Assembly (NCBI RefSeq): GCF_009363755.1
Contig: NZ_CP045417.1
Span: forward strand, 2,728,001-2,792,000
DNA from: Halomonas sp. THAF5a
Lineage (GTDB): Bacteria; Pseudomonadota; Gammaproteobacteria; Pseudomonadales; Halomonadaceae
Direction of reading: 5' to 3'
Length of the DNA stretch: 64,000 nt
Shown: piece by piece, positions 1 to 11,383 of the stretch
Position numbering within the stretch: position 1 is the stretch's first letter
How the letters are laid out: each line of letters starts with the position of its first letter
The notes under the pieces: model-generated
Databases searched by the model: none
The model's input: only the letters and a program-made list of their open reading frames with translations
Told to the model about the DNA's origin: nothing
Made by a program: the position numbers and the translations under genes

Positions 1-2
1 GG

Positions 3-512
3 ATGGAGGCCCTGACCCCCTGTCACCGCCTCGACGACGCCGACCACGGCCACTTCGTCGGCTATCGCGACCCGGAGACCGAGGAGCTCTTCGAGCAGGC
101 GCCGGAGCACAAGGTGCTGGAGCTCCAACATGCCGCGGCCTACTTCGACTACGAGGAGACCGACGAGACCACGCTGATCCAGCAGCTCCCGGAGACGCAG
201 GGCACCCACGCCCTGTGCATGGACGAGAGTGACGCGCCCTGGCAGCTCAAGCAGGTCTTCGGCTGGCGGCTCTACAGCGACGGGACGGTGGAGGCCCTGC
301 TCGCCGACGAACGCCTGATCGAGACGACGCCGATCCTGCCAGGCGACCCCTGCCTCTACCCCGGCCACAGCCAGCACCGGGTGGTCTACTTCTTCCAGCG
401 CCAGATCGCCAGTCGCATCCGCCAGGAGGATCCCACCACCCTCGAGGCCCTGGCGCTGATGGTCATGCCGGACGGCGACACGGCCTCCGGCACCGAGCCG
501 GGAAGCGAGTAA
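3..512 (+). CDS. Hypothetical acidic protein, possibly 5'-truncated
   Basis: I do not recognise this 169-residue protein. The first ATG lies two bases from the window edge, so the true start may be further upstream. It is strongly acidic, has no clear signal peptide or membrane segment, and carries His-containing stretches near residue 8 (CHRLDD) and residue 120 (PGHSQHR). Base composition and acidity match the neighbouring genes, which supports real coding. It converges on the tusA-like gene with only 15 bases between the stop codons. No function is assigned. Confidence 0.6.
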   Translation: MEALTPCHRLDDADHGHFVGYRDPETEELFEQAPEHKVLELQHAAAYFDYEETDETTLIQQLPETQGTHALCMDESDAPWQLKQVFGWRLYSDGTVEALLADERLIETTPILPGDPCLYPGHSQHRVVYFFQRQIASRIRQEDPTTLEALALMVMPDGDTASGTEPGSE

Positions 513-527
513 GGGAGCGGACGCGCC

Positions 528-779
528 TCAGCCGAGGCGAATCAGGTAGCGGTAGTGGCCGTCGTCCTCGCTCTGATGGATCAGCTCATGGCCGAGAAAG
601 CTGCAGAACTTGGGAATATCACGGGTCGTGGCCGGGTCGCTGGCCACCACCTCGAGCACCTCACCCGGGGACATGTCGCGCACCCGATTGTGCATCAGCA
701 TGATCGGCTCGGGGCAGTAGAGCCCGGTGGTGTCGAGTCGTGCATCAGTGGGCGGCAGGGAATCCGCGGAATCAACCAT
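528..779 (-). CDS. tusA: TusA-family sulfurtransferase
   Basis: This 83-residue protein belongs to the TusA/SirA family, whose members pass persulfide sulfur, in E. coli towards 2-thiouridine in tRNA. The family signature CPEP is present, with the sulfur-carrying Cys at residue 22, followed by the small alpha/beta fold (GEVLEVVASDPAT, then DIPKFCSFLGH). The ATG at 779 was chosen because it gives the usual family length; an in-frame extension upstream lacks similarity and runs into the divergent gene. It is divergent from the ABM-domain gene. A paralogue with another sulfur-relay role cannot be excluded. Confidence 0.88.
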   Translation of the reverse strand: MVDSADSLPPTDARLDTTGLYCPEPIMLMHNRVRDMSPGEVLEVVASDPATTRDIPKFCSFLGHELIHQSEDDGHYRYLIRLG

Positions 780-821
780 CGATGACCTCGTTGCAGGACA
801 GGAAAGTAGGAGCGTAACCGG

Positions 822-1112
822 ATGATCAAGATCATTATCGAACGACGTATCATGCCCGGCCTGGAGGAAGAATACGAGGCGGCCGCCCGGGACGCCATGC
901 GCCACTCCCTCGGCGCGCCGGGCTTCGTCGGGGGCGAGAGTCTCGTCGAGTTCGGCCACAGCGATCGACGCCTGATGATCACCAAGTGGCGCGACCTGCG
1001 CGCCTGGAAGGCGTGGTACCAGAGCGAGACCCGCGCCCGCGTGATGCAGGGGCTGCTGCCGCTGCTGACCGAGGACGAGCGCATTCGAGTCTACGAGGCG
1101 GCCACCGCCTGA
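822..1112 (+). CDS. Antibiotic biosynthesis monooxygenase (ABM) domain protein
   Basis: This 96-residue protein has the size and layout of a single ABM ferredoxin-like domain. It opens with a beta strand (MIKIIIERRI), followed by the typical 'PG-E-EY' helix and a central strand (RLMITKWRDLRAWKAW). Family members act as cofactor-free monooxygenases or haem-degrading enzymes, but many are uncharacterised, so the substrate is unknown. It is a single gene, divergent from tusA and convergent with rlmM, whose stop lies 12 bases away. Confidence 0.75.
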   Translation: MIKIIIERRIMPGLEEEYEAAARDAMRHSLGAPGFVGGESLVEFGHSDRRLMITKWRDLRAWKAWYQSETRARVMQGLLPLLTEDERIRVYEAATA

Positions 1113-1124
1113 GGGCGCTCGCCG

Positions 1125-2192
1125 TCAATCCCGCAGTCGCACGTGCACCGTCACCTCTTCACGGTCGTGGTAGAGGTGGCGGCACGCCACCTCCGCGCGG
1201 ACGCCGGCCTCGGCGAGCGCCGACTCGAGGCGTGACAGGCAGTCGGCGACCTCCTGCCAGCGACGCTTCATCGGCAGCTTGAGGTTGAACACCGCCTCGC
1301 GACACCAGCGGCGCACCAGCCAGCGCTGGACCATCGCCATCACCTTCGACGGCTGGTCGACGATATCGCAGACCAGCCAGTCGAGCCGCCCGGGCGGCGC
1401 CCAGACGAAGCCGTCCTCGCGCAGGTGCTCGACCATCCCGGTGGCCATCAGCCCCTTGTCCATGGGGCCGTTGTCGATGGCGTAGACGTGCATGCCGCGC
1501 TGGACCAGCTGCCAGGTCCAGCCCCCGGGCGCCGCGCCCAGGTCGGCCGCCTGCATGCCCTCCCCCAGCCGCGCGTCCCACTCGTCTCGCGGCACGAACT
1601 CGTGCCAGGCCTCCTCCAGCTTGAGCGTGGAGCGGCTGGGCGCCGCGTGGGGAAAGCGCAGTCGACGGATGCCCCCCAGCAGGTCGCTTCGGTTGCCGGG
1701 GAAGCTCATGCCGAGTTGGACCCGGTCGCCGTCGCTCCACAGCAGGTGCAGGCGACGCCCCCCCGCCTTGCGCCTGAGGGCGCCGCGTTTCTTCAGCGTC
1801 GACTCCAGCGGTCGCTTCAGCGCCTTGATCAGGCCGGCCAGGGCCTTGGCCTCGTTGGTATCGGGAGTCTCCTGCCACAGCGACTCGAAGCTCCAGCCGC
1901 TCTCCTTCACCTGCTCGAGGATGGGCGACAGACGATCCTCCCGGGAGAGCGTCAGCGGCGGCAGGGCCACCAGGCTCTGGCGCGCGAACACCAGGCCGGC
2001 GAGCGGCAGGTCCCGATGCAGGCCGTTGGCCGGCTCGCCGCCCTCGACCAGGAAGCGCACGTAGCCCCCACCGGCTGGGTAATCGGCGGTGCCGGCTCGG
2101 CCGTGCGCCGCGGCCTTGTCGGTGATCTCGGCGGCCAGGTCCGGTTCGAAGCCCGGACGGCAGTAGAGCAGCAGTTCACTCGGCGGGGTCAT
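1125..2192 (-). CDS. rlmM: 23S rRNA (cytidine-2498-2'-O)-methyltransferase RlmM
   Basis: RlmM methylates the 2'-oxygen of C2498 in the peptidyl-transferase region of 23S rRNA using S-adenosylmethionine. The 355-residue product has the N-terminal LLLYCRPGFEPDLAAEI segment typical of RlmM, a middle THUMP-like region, and a C-terminal Rossmann methylase with the SAM motif DLGAAPGGW near residues 217-225. Conserved Lys residues of the catalytic set lie before it (STLKLEEAW) and near the end (NLKLPMK). The ATG at 2192 fits the family; longer frames start inside the DUF2721 gene. It overlaps that upstream gene by 17 bases, suggesting co-transcription. Confidence 0.95.
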   Translation of the reverse strand: MTPPSELLLYCRPGFEPDLAAEITDKAAAHGRAGTADYPAGGGYVRFLVEGGEPANGLHRDLPLAGLVFARQSLVALPPLTLSREDRLSPILEQVKESGWSFESLWQETPDTNEAKALAGLIKALKRPLESTLKKRGALRRKAGGRRLHLLWSDGDRVQLGMSFPGNRSDLLGGIRRLRFPHAAPSRSTLKLEEAWHEFVPRDEWDARLGEGMQAADLGAAPGGWTWQLVQRGMHVYAIDNGPMDKGLMATGMVEHLREDGFVWAPPGRLDWLVCDIVDQPSKVMAMVQRWLVRRWCREAVFNLKLPMKRRWQEVADCLSRLESALAEAGVRAEVACRHLYHDREEVTVHVRLRD

Positions 2193-2619
2193 GGTGTTCC
2201 TTGCTCGACGTGGGTCGCCGGGGACCGGATGCCACCAGCGCCTCGATGTCCTGAAGCTGGACGTTGAGGGCATTGGTGGAGATCTGGATCTCCCAGCAGG
2301 AGTAGATGAGCGAGATGGAGAGCAGGACCAGGCTGGCCCCGAACAGCACCAGGCCCGGCAGGTTCAGCGACAGGAAGAGCGCAAACATCGAGAGGGTGCA
2401 GAGCAGAAAGCTGAGCACGCCGGCCAGCTGCATCCGCTTGGTCAGGGAGATGCGCCGGCGCAGCAGCACGATCTGCTTGGCATTGCCCTCATGGTGCTGG
2501 GTGCGCTCCTCGTCGGCCAGCTTGCGAATCAGCTGGGCCAGGGTGAGGAAGCGGTTGGTATAGGCCAGCAGCAGCAGCGAGATGGCGGGAAACAGCAGGG
2601 CAGGAGTGGTCAGCGTCAC
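2176..2619 (-). CDS. DUF2721 family membrane protein
   Basis: This 147-residue protein matches the DUF2721 pattern: an N-terminal hydrophobic helix (residues about 5-22), a short cytoplasmic basic segment containing QIVLLRRRISLTKRMQLAGVLSF, and two further hydrophobic helices around residues 65-85 and 88-110. The family has no known biochemical function and sits in the inner membrane. It overlaps the start of rlmM by 17 bases and probably leads a two-gene transcript. Upstream lies the rRNA operon terminator. Confidence 0.75.
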   Translation of the reverse strand: MTLTTPALLFPAISLLLLAYTNRFLTLAQLIRKLADEERTQHHEGNAKQIVLLRRRISLTKRMQLAGVLSFLLCTLSMFALFLSLNLPGLVLFGASLVLLSISLIYSCWEIQISTNALNVQLQDIEALVASGPRRPTSSKEHHDPAE

Positions 2620-2682
2620 GGGCGATCTCCAGGATGAGGGCTACGCTCATGGCGACAGTCGTTACCGTCGCGGGCTCAACAT

Positions 2683-2717
2683 GAAAAAACCCCGAGCTCA
2701 TTGAGCTCGGGGTTTTC
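2683..2717 (-). terminator. Rho-independent terminator of the rRNA operon
   Basis: A perfect GC-rich stem, ACCCCGAGCTCA paired with TGAGCTCGGGGT, lies just beyond the 3' end of 5S rRNA. On the minus strand it is followed by a run of T residues (GGGGTTTTTTC). Its position and orientation fit termination of the rrn transcript. Confidence 0.88.
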
Positions 2718-2728
2718 TCGGAATAGGT

Positions 2729-2845
2729 GCCTGACGATGACCTACTCTCGCATGGGGAGACCCCACACTACCATCGGCGCTGATCGGTTTCACTGCTGAG
2801 TTCGGCATGGGATCAGGTGGTTCCCGTACGCTATGGTCGTCAGGC
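2729..2845 (-). rRNA. rrf: 5S ribosomal RNA
   Basis: Reading the minus strand gives a gammaproteobacterial 5S sequence beginning GCCTGACGACCATAGCG and ending in the complementary TCGTCAGGC, which forms helix I. The length is about 117-118 nt. It lies downstream of 23S rRNA and upstream of the operon terminator. Ends may shift by one or two bases. Confidence 0.95.
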
Positions 2846-2910
2846 GAAAAACGGTGAATCATGCTGACGAGATCGTCTCGCGTATCCGTCTGTCGGTTGC
2901 CATCGGCAGA

Positions 2911-2926
2911 CCGCTTGGGTGTTATA

Positions 2927-2934
<8 letters not shown>
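2911..2934 (-). other. 23S rRNA processing stem, 3' arm
   Basis: GTTATATGGTCAAG at 2921-2934 is the exact reverse complement of 5808-5821 on the other side of 23S rRNA, and pairing continues with one bulge into CTTGGGT. Such long stems flanking 23S rRNA are the classical RNase III cleavage substrate. Confidence 0.8.
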
Positions 2935-5807
<2,873 letters not shown>

Positions 5808-5816
<9 letters not shown>

Positions 5817-5829
5817 ATAACCCCAAGAG
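5808..5829 (-). other. 23S rRNA processing stem, 5' arm
   Basis: CTTGACCATATAAC at 5808-5821 pairs perfectly with 2921-2934, followed by CCCAAG which extends the helix. It brackets the 5' end of mature 23S rRNA and is the expected RNase III substrate. Confidence 0.8.
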
Positions 5830-5927
5830 GTCTGGTCCGCGATGACAATCGACAATTGCCGGATACGCTTGAGACGTATCTCATGTTGCCTTCTTTCGAA
5901 AGCAACGCTTTGTCAGCATGATTCACA

Positions 5928-5940
5928 TTGTTAAAGAGCA
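5928..5940 (-). promoter_or_regulatory. boxA antitermination site upstream of 23S rRNA
   Basis: The minus strand reads TGCTCTTTAACAA, the canonical boxA that binds NusB/NusE (S10) in rRNA antitermination complexes. A second copy lies in the 16S leader at 8009-8021. Confidence 0.8.
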
Positions 5941-6010
5941 CTGTTCAGAGAACAGTGGGAAGCCGTTTGGCTTGCCGCTGGTCTCTGTGACCGGACTGTC
6001 TTGGGAAGAG

Positions 6011-6066
6011 ATGGTGGAGCCTAGCGGGCGGTGCGACGATTCGCTCGAATCGCTGACCTCCTGCAA
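6011..6066 (-). pseudogene. Partial, rearranged copy of the tRNA-Ala 3' part in the rRNA spacer
   Basis: Plus-strand ATGGTGGAGCCTAGCGGG at 6011-6028 exactly repeats the bases covering the CCA end, acceptor stem and part of the T arm of the intact tRNA-Ala (6068-6085). GCTGACCTCCTGC at 6052-6064 repeats the adjoining variable-loop and anticodon-stem part. Between them the normal T-loop is replaced by a longer stretch holding a perfect 7-bp hairpin, CGATTCG-CT-CGAATCG (6037-6052). The copy lacks the D arm and 5' half, so it cannot form a tRNA. It lies between tRNA-Ala and 23S rRNA. Confidence 0.75.
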
Positions 6067-6068
6067 GA

Positions 6069-6144
6069 TGGTGGAGCCTAGCGGGATCGAACCGCTGACC
6101 TCCTGCGTGCAAGGCAGGCGCTCTCCCAGCTGAGCTAAGGCCCC
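6069..6144 (-). tRNA. tRNA-Ala (anticodon TGC)
   Basis: The 76-nt minus-strand sequence starts GGGGCCTTAGCTCAGC and ends with GGCTCCACCA, so CCA is encoded. The anticodon loop contains TGC flanked by a CCTGC/GCAGG stem, and the T arm has GGTTCGATCC. It sits in the 16S-23S spacer next to tRNA-Ile, the usual gammaproteobacterial arrangement. Confidence 0.97.
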
Positions 6145-6158
6145 TCTGATCCTGCAAA

Positions 6159-6235
<77 letters not shown>

Positions 6236-6280
6236 GGCTACAAACCACTGGGTCCGCGACCCAAACAGTCTTTGCTCTGG

Positions 6281-6320
6281 TCGATCAGGTAATTCATTGT
6301 GAGCACTTGCCGAGTGTCGG
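6281..6320 (-). other. 16S rRNA processing stem, 3' arm
   Basis: TCGATCAGGTAATTCAT at the start of this segment and the downstream CGAGTGTCGG are complementary to the 16S leader at 7969-8008, with a few mismatches in the middle. Together the arms form the long helix around 16S rRNA that RNase III cuts. Confidence 0.75.
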
Positions 6321-6333
6321 CGACGTCGTCGAT

Positions 6334-7871
<1,538 letters not shown>

Positions 7872-7968
7872 AAAGTCTGATAGTTCCTAAGGTGGAACCA
7901 AACCTGGCTCAAGGTTCAAACGTCTCGTTTGACGAGTCGCTTGCCTTGAATGTTTCAGTGACTGGTCA

Positions 7969-8008
7969 CCGACATCCCGACAAGCGCCCACATGAATTAC
8001 CTGATCGA
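7969..8008 (-). other. 16S rRNA processing stem, 5' arm
   Basis: The minus-strand TCGATCAGGTAATTCATG is nearly identical to the plus-strand sequence at 6281-6298 beyond the 3' end of 16S rRNA, so in the transcript the two arms pair. This is the RNase III stem. Confidence 0.75.
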
Positions 8009-8021
8009 TTGTTAAAGAGCA
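8009..8021 (-). promoter_or_regulatory. boxA antitermination site in the 16S leader
   Basis: Minus-strand TGCTCTTTAACAA matches the canonical rrn boxA and lies just upstream of the 16S processing stem. It is identical to the second boxA before 23S rRNA. Confidence 0.85.
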
Positions 8022-8092
8022 TCTCGCTGTTGCCGTCGTGCCGGCCGCATCAACGAAGCGGCGGTCTCGCCGGCGCCCTGCGAGGAAGGCGT

Positions 8093-8120
8093 ATTCTACC
8101 TGACCGGCATTTCTTGTCAA
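8093..8120 (-). promoter_or_regulatory. Proximal rRNA promoter
   Basis: On the minus strand a perfect -35 TTGACA (8115-8120) is followed after 16 bases by -10 TAGAAT (8093-8098), then a GC-rich discriminator. Strong near-consensus hexamers with short spacing are typical of rrn promoters under growth-rate and stringent control. A second promoter lies 112 bases upstream. Confidence 0.8.
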
Positions 8121-8204
8121 CCCTGCGAGGCGTTCCGAAGAAGCGAAGCGGGTGACCGAAACCTCATCTCGCCCTGCGAGGTGAGTGCCGATCGAGTGGC
8201 GTGC

Positions 8205-8232
8205 ATTCTACCGAATGCGGCGAGTTCGTCAA
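8205..8232 (-). promoter_or_regulatory. Distal rRNA promoter
   Basis: The minus strand has -35 TTGACG (8227-8232), a 16-base spacer and -10 TAGAAT (8205-8210), the same -10 and spacing as the proximal promoter. An A/T-rich stretch just upstream (GAAAATTCCCGC) could serve as an UP element. Beyond it, from about 8235 to the prpD stop at 8508, I see no gene or clear signal. Confidence 0.7.
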
Positions 8233-8508
8233 GCGGGAATTTTCAAAGCGTCTTCGAAAAACCCAAATGGAAACAAGCACTTCTGCCACCATCACCGCCT
8301 GCAACGTTGGCCCGTCGCCGGCAGCGGATGCGTACTTTACGGATTTCCCCGGAGGCGTGCAAGCCCCCCGACCAAGAAAAAATATAGCCCACTCCGATCG
8401 GGCGCGCCACGAGCCATCACGCCTTTCTTCGAGACCGCCGTGGCATGCCCCGCCATGAGGCCCTCGCCGCCAGCTTCCCTCCCCTTGGGAGGAGAGCAAC
8501 GCGCCCTC

Positions 8509-9990
8509 TCAGATCACGAAACGGTCAACGAAGCGGTGCACCGCCGTCTGCTCCAGGCGGGCCTGGTCGGCACAGAGATCGACGATCTCGGCGCAGCGCC
8601 CCGCCGGGAAGCGCGTGGCCAGATTACGCTCGAACTTTTCCACCAGCAGGGGGATGCCCTCCGCCCGTCGACGGCGATGGCCGATGGGGTACTCGACCGC
8701 GACCTGCTCGGTGGCACTGCCGTCCGCGAAGAAGACCTGGACGGCATTTGCGATGGCTCGCTTCTCGGGATCGTAGTAGTCCCGGGAGTAGACCTCGTCC
8801 TCGACCACCTCCATCTTGCCGCGCAGCACATCGATTTCGGGGTGCGCCGCGTGGAAGGCATCCTCGTAGTGCTCGGCGGTGAGGCTGCCGAAGATCAGCG
8901 GCACGGCGGTCATGTACTGGAGGCAGTGATCCCGGTCGGCGGGATTGGCCAGCTCCCCCTCCTTGGAGATGATGCGGATGGCCGAGTCGTGGGTGGTCAG
9001 CACGATGCGTTCGATCTCATCCAGCCGATCCTTCACCTGGGGATGCAGGGCCATGGCCGCCTCGCAGGCGGTCTGGGCATGGAACTCGGCCGGGAAGGAG
9101 ATCTTGAAGAGGATGTGCTCCATCACGTGGCTGCCGAGCTCGCGCTGGAAGGTGAAGCGGCGCGCCGCCTCCGGCTTGGTGGCCAGGTCGCGGTTGGTGT
9201 GGCTGTAGAGCACGTCGTAGAAGCCCCACTGCGGAGCGCTCAGCACGCCCGGGATGCCCATCTCGCCGCGCATGGCAATGTCGGCCAGGCGCACGGCGCG
9301 GGAGGTGGCGTCCCCGGCGGCCCAGCTCTTGCGCGAGCCCGCGTTCGGGGCGTGCCGATAGGTACGCAGGCTCTGGCCGTCGACGAAGGCGTGGGAGAGC
9401 GCCGCGAGCAGCCGCTCACGATCGGCCCCCATCAGCTTCGCCACCACCGCGGTGGAGGCCACCTTGACCAGCACCACGTGATCGAGCCCGACCCGGTTGA
9501 AGGAGTTATCCAGCGCCAGCACGCCCTGGATCTCGTGGGCCATGATCATCGCCTCGAGCACCCGGCGCATGGTCAGCGGCGCCTGCCCGTCGGCCACGCG
9601 CTTCTGGGAGAGGTAGTCGGCCACGGCGAGGATGCCCCCCAGGTTGTCGGAGGGATGCCCCCATTCGGCGGCGAGCCAGGTGTCATTGTAGTCGAGCCAG
9701 CGGATGGTGGCGCCGATGTCCCAGGCCGCCTTGACCGGATCCAGCCGGAAGGTGGTCCCGGGCACCCGCGCCCCAAAGGGCACCACGGTGCCCTCGACGA
9801 GCGGGCCCAGGTGCTTGGTGCACTCGGGAAAGCGCAGCGCCAGGAGGCCGCAGCCCAGGGTGTCCATCAGGCAGTGACGCGCCGTCTCGAGCGCCTCGTC
9901 GCTGTCGATGGTGAAGCCGAGGACGTAGTCGGCAATCTTCTGCAGCTCGACGTCGTACTCTGGGCGCACGTTGGTTTCCACGGTGCTCAT
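8509..9990 (-). CDS. prpD: 2-methylcitrate dehydratase PrpD
   Basis: PrpD belongs to the MmgE/PrpD family and dehydrates 2-methylcitrate in the methylcitrate cycle of propionate oxidation, in the cytoplasm. The 493-residue product has family segments such as [19 protein letters not shown] (substrate region with conserved Asp/His) and [15 protein letters not shown]. The ATG at 9990 follows a good ribosome site (GGAGG, eight bases away). It is the last gene of the prp cluster, separated from prpF by a predicted terminator. AcnD/PrpF can do the same step by a different stereochemical route, so PrpD here may be auxiliary. Confidence 0.93.
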   Translation of the reverse strand: MSTVETNVRPEYDVELQKIADYVLGFTIDSDEALETARHCLMDTLGCGLLALRFPECTKHLGPLVEGTVVPFGARVPGTTFRLDPVKAAWDIGATIRWLDYNDTWLAAEWGHPSDNLGGILAVADYLSQKRVADGQAPLTMRRVLEAMIMAHEIQGVLALDNSFNRVGLDHVVLVKVASTAVVAKLMGADRERLLAALSHAFVDGQSLRTYRHAPNAGSRKSWAAGDATSRAVRLADIAMRGEMGIPGVLSAPQWGFYDVLYSHTNRDLATKPEAARRFTFQRELGSHVMEHILFKISFPAEFHAQTACEAAMALHPQVKDRLDEIERIVLTTHDSAIRIISKEGELANPADRDHCLQYMTAVPLIFGSLTAEHYEDAFHAAHPEIDVLRGKMEVVEDEVYSRDYYDPEKRAIANAVQVFFADGSATEQVAVEYPIGHRRRRAEGIPLLVEKFERNLATRFPAGRCAEIVDLCADQARLEQTAVHRFVDRFVI

Positions 9991-10042
9991 CGGGTGCCTC
10001 CTGCGATCGGGAGTCGGTCGGTGTCTCTCTACCACTCTTTTC

Positions 10043-10048
10043 ACTATA
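10043..10048 (-). promoter_or_regulatory. Possible -10 element for separate prpD transcription
   Basis: Minus-strand TATAGT lies directly after the T-run of the intra-operon terminator and about 50 bases before the prpD start. No convincing -35 hexamer is at the right distance, so this is weak. It would let prpD be expressed apart from the rest of the operon. Confidence 0.3.
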
Positions 10049-10049
10049 G

Positions 10050-10078
10050 AAAACGCCCCGTGTCATCGACACGAGGCG
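10050..10078 (-). terminator. Rho-independent terminator between prpF and prpD
   Basis: On the minus strand, 25 bases after the prpF stop, CGCCTCGTGTC pairs with GACACGGGGCG (11 bp, one G-U pair, loop GAT) and is followed by TTTTC. The form is that of an intrinsic terminator. It should lower or uncouple transcription of prpD. Confidence 0.7.
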
Positions 10079-10102
10079 CGACGTGCAGCGGACGATGGCG
10101 AC

Positions 10103-11293
10103 TCAGATGCTGTCACCGGGCACGCGCACCCAGCCTTCCATCAGCACGCGGGCGCTGCGGCTCATCACCGCCTCGTCGATCACCCAGCGGCCGTCGACCA
10201 GGCTCGCCTCGGCGCCGACTCGCAGGGTGCCGGAGGGGTGACCGAAGGTGACGGCGTTGCGCTTGCCGCCGCCGGCCGCCAGGTTGACCAGGGTGCCCTC
10301 GATGGCCGCCGCGGAGGCGATGGCGACCGCGGCGGTGCCCATCATGGCGTGGTGCAGCTTGCCCATGGAGAGCGCCCGCACCCGCAGGTCGATCGCCTCG
10401 GCCTCGACGGCCTTGCCGCTGGAGGCGGTGTAGCTCGCCGGCGGCGCCACGAAGGCGACCTTGGGCGTGTGCTGGCGGTGGGCGGCCTCGCCGAGCTCAC
10501 TGATCAGTCCCATGCGCAGGGCGGCATGGGCGCGGATGGCCTCGAAGCGCTCGAGCGCCTGGGTGTCGCCGTTGATCGCCTCCTGCAGCTCGCTGCCGGT
10601 GTAGCCGAGCTCGGCGGCATTGACGAAGACGGTGGGGATGCCGGCATTGATCATCGTGGCCTTGAGGATGCCCCCCTCCACCACCTCGGCCGGCACCTCC
10701 AGGTCGTCGACCAACTGCCCGGTGGGGAAGATGGCGCCCTCGCCGTCGGCGGGATCCTTGAACGCCACCGGCACCTCGGCGGCCGGGAAGGTCACGCCGT
10801 CGAGTTCGAAGTCGCCTGTCTCCTGCACCTGGCCGTCGGTGATCGGCACCCGCGAGACGATGGTCTTGCCGATGTTGGCCTGCCAGATGCGCACCTCGAC
10901 CTCGCCGTTCTCGGGGATGCGCGCGGGATCGACCAGGCCGTTGCTGATGGCGAAGGGCCCCACCGCGGCGGAGAGGTTGCCGCAGTTGCCGCTCCAGTCG
11001 ACGAAGGCCCTGTCGATGGCGACCTGGCCGAAGAGGTAGTCGACGTCGTGGTCGGGGCGCTCGCTCTTCGCGAGGATGACGGTCTTGCTGGTGCTGGAGG
11101 TCGCCCCACCCATGCCGTCGATCTGCTTCTGGTAAGGGTCGGGGCTGCCGATCACCCGCATCAGCAGGCGGTCGCGGGCCTCGCCCGGCACCCGGGCGGC
11201 CTCGGGCAGGTCGTCGAGGCGAAAGAAGACGCCCTTGCTGGTGCCGCCGCGCATGTAGGTGGCGGGAACCCGGATCTGTGGAACCTGTGCCAT
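10103..11293 (-). CDS. prpF: 2-methylaconitate cis-trans isomerase PrpF
   Basis: PrpF isomerises the trans-2-methylaconitate made by AcnD so the cycle can proceed; it has the diaminopimelate-epimerase fold. The 396-residue product opens with the family signature VPATYMRGGTSKGVFF and continues with GSPDPYQKQIDGMGG and the WSGNCGNLSAAVGPFAI segment containing a conserved Cys. Length and start are standard. It lies downstream of acnD, its usual partner, with a 90-base gap that holds a hairpin. Confidence 0.96.
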   Translation of the reverse strand: MAQVPQIRVPATYMRGGTSKGVFFRLDDLPEAARVPGEARDRLLMRVIGSPDPYQKQIDGMGGATSSTSKTVILAKSERPDHDVDYLFGQVAIDRAFVDWSGNCGNLSAAVGPFAISNGLVDPARIPENGEVEVRIWQANIGKTIVSRVPITDGQVQETGDFELDGVTFPAAEVPVAFKDPADGEGAIFPTGQLVDDLEVPAEVVEGGILKATMINAGIPTVFVNAAELGYTGSELQEAINGDTQALERFEAIRAHAALRMGLISELGEAAHRQHTPKVAFVAPPASYTASSGKAVEAEAIDLRVRALSMGKLHHAMMGTAAVAIASAAAIEGTLVNLAAGGGKRNAVTFGHPSGTLRVGAEASLVDGRWVIDEAVMSRSARVLMEGWVRVPGDSI

Positions 11294-11318
11294 GGAATTC
11301 GCGTCCTTCTCGAGAAAG

Positions 11319-11350
11319 ATCGACCCGGGCCGTGGCGGCGCCGGGTCGAT
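11319..11350 (-). other. Intercistronic hairpin between acnD and prpF
   Basis: ATCGACCCGG (11319-11328) pairs with CCGGGTCGAT (11341-11350) around a 12-base loop. No T-run follows on the minus strand, so it is more likely an mRNA-stabilising or processing hairpin than a terminator. Confidence 0.5.
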
Positions 11351-11383
11351 GGGTGGGTTAGGGAGTGACGGTCATCGCCCGGT

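Larger units (their letters stand above)
7872..8092 (-). other. rRNA operon leader
   Basis: This is the transcribed leader between the proximal promoter and 16S rRNA. It holds the 5' processing arm (7969-8008), boxA (8009-8021) and a GC-rich start region. It has no believable open reading frame; the short frames here overlap the structural RNA elements. Confidence 0.75.

Noticed and set aside
8185..10251. 688-codon open frame opposite prpD and the rRNA promoters
   Set aside because: Antisense to PrpD, low-complexity product, and it starts inside the rRNA promoter region.
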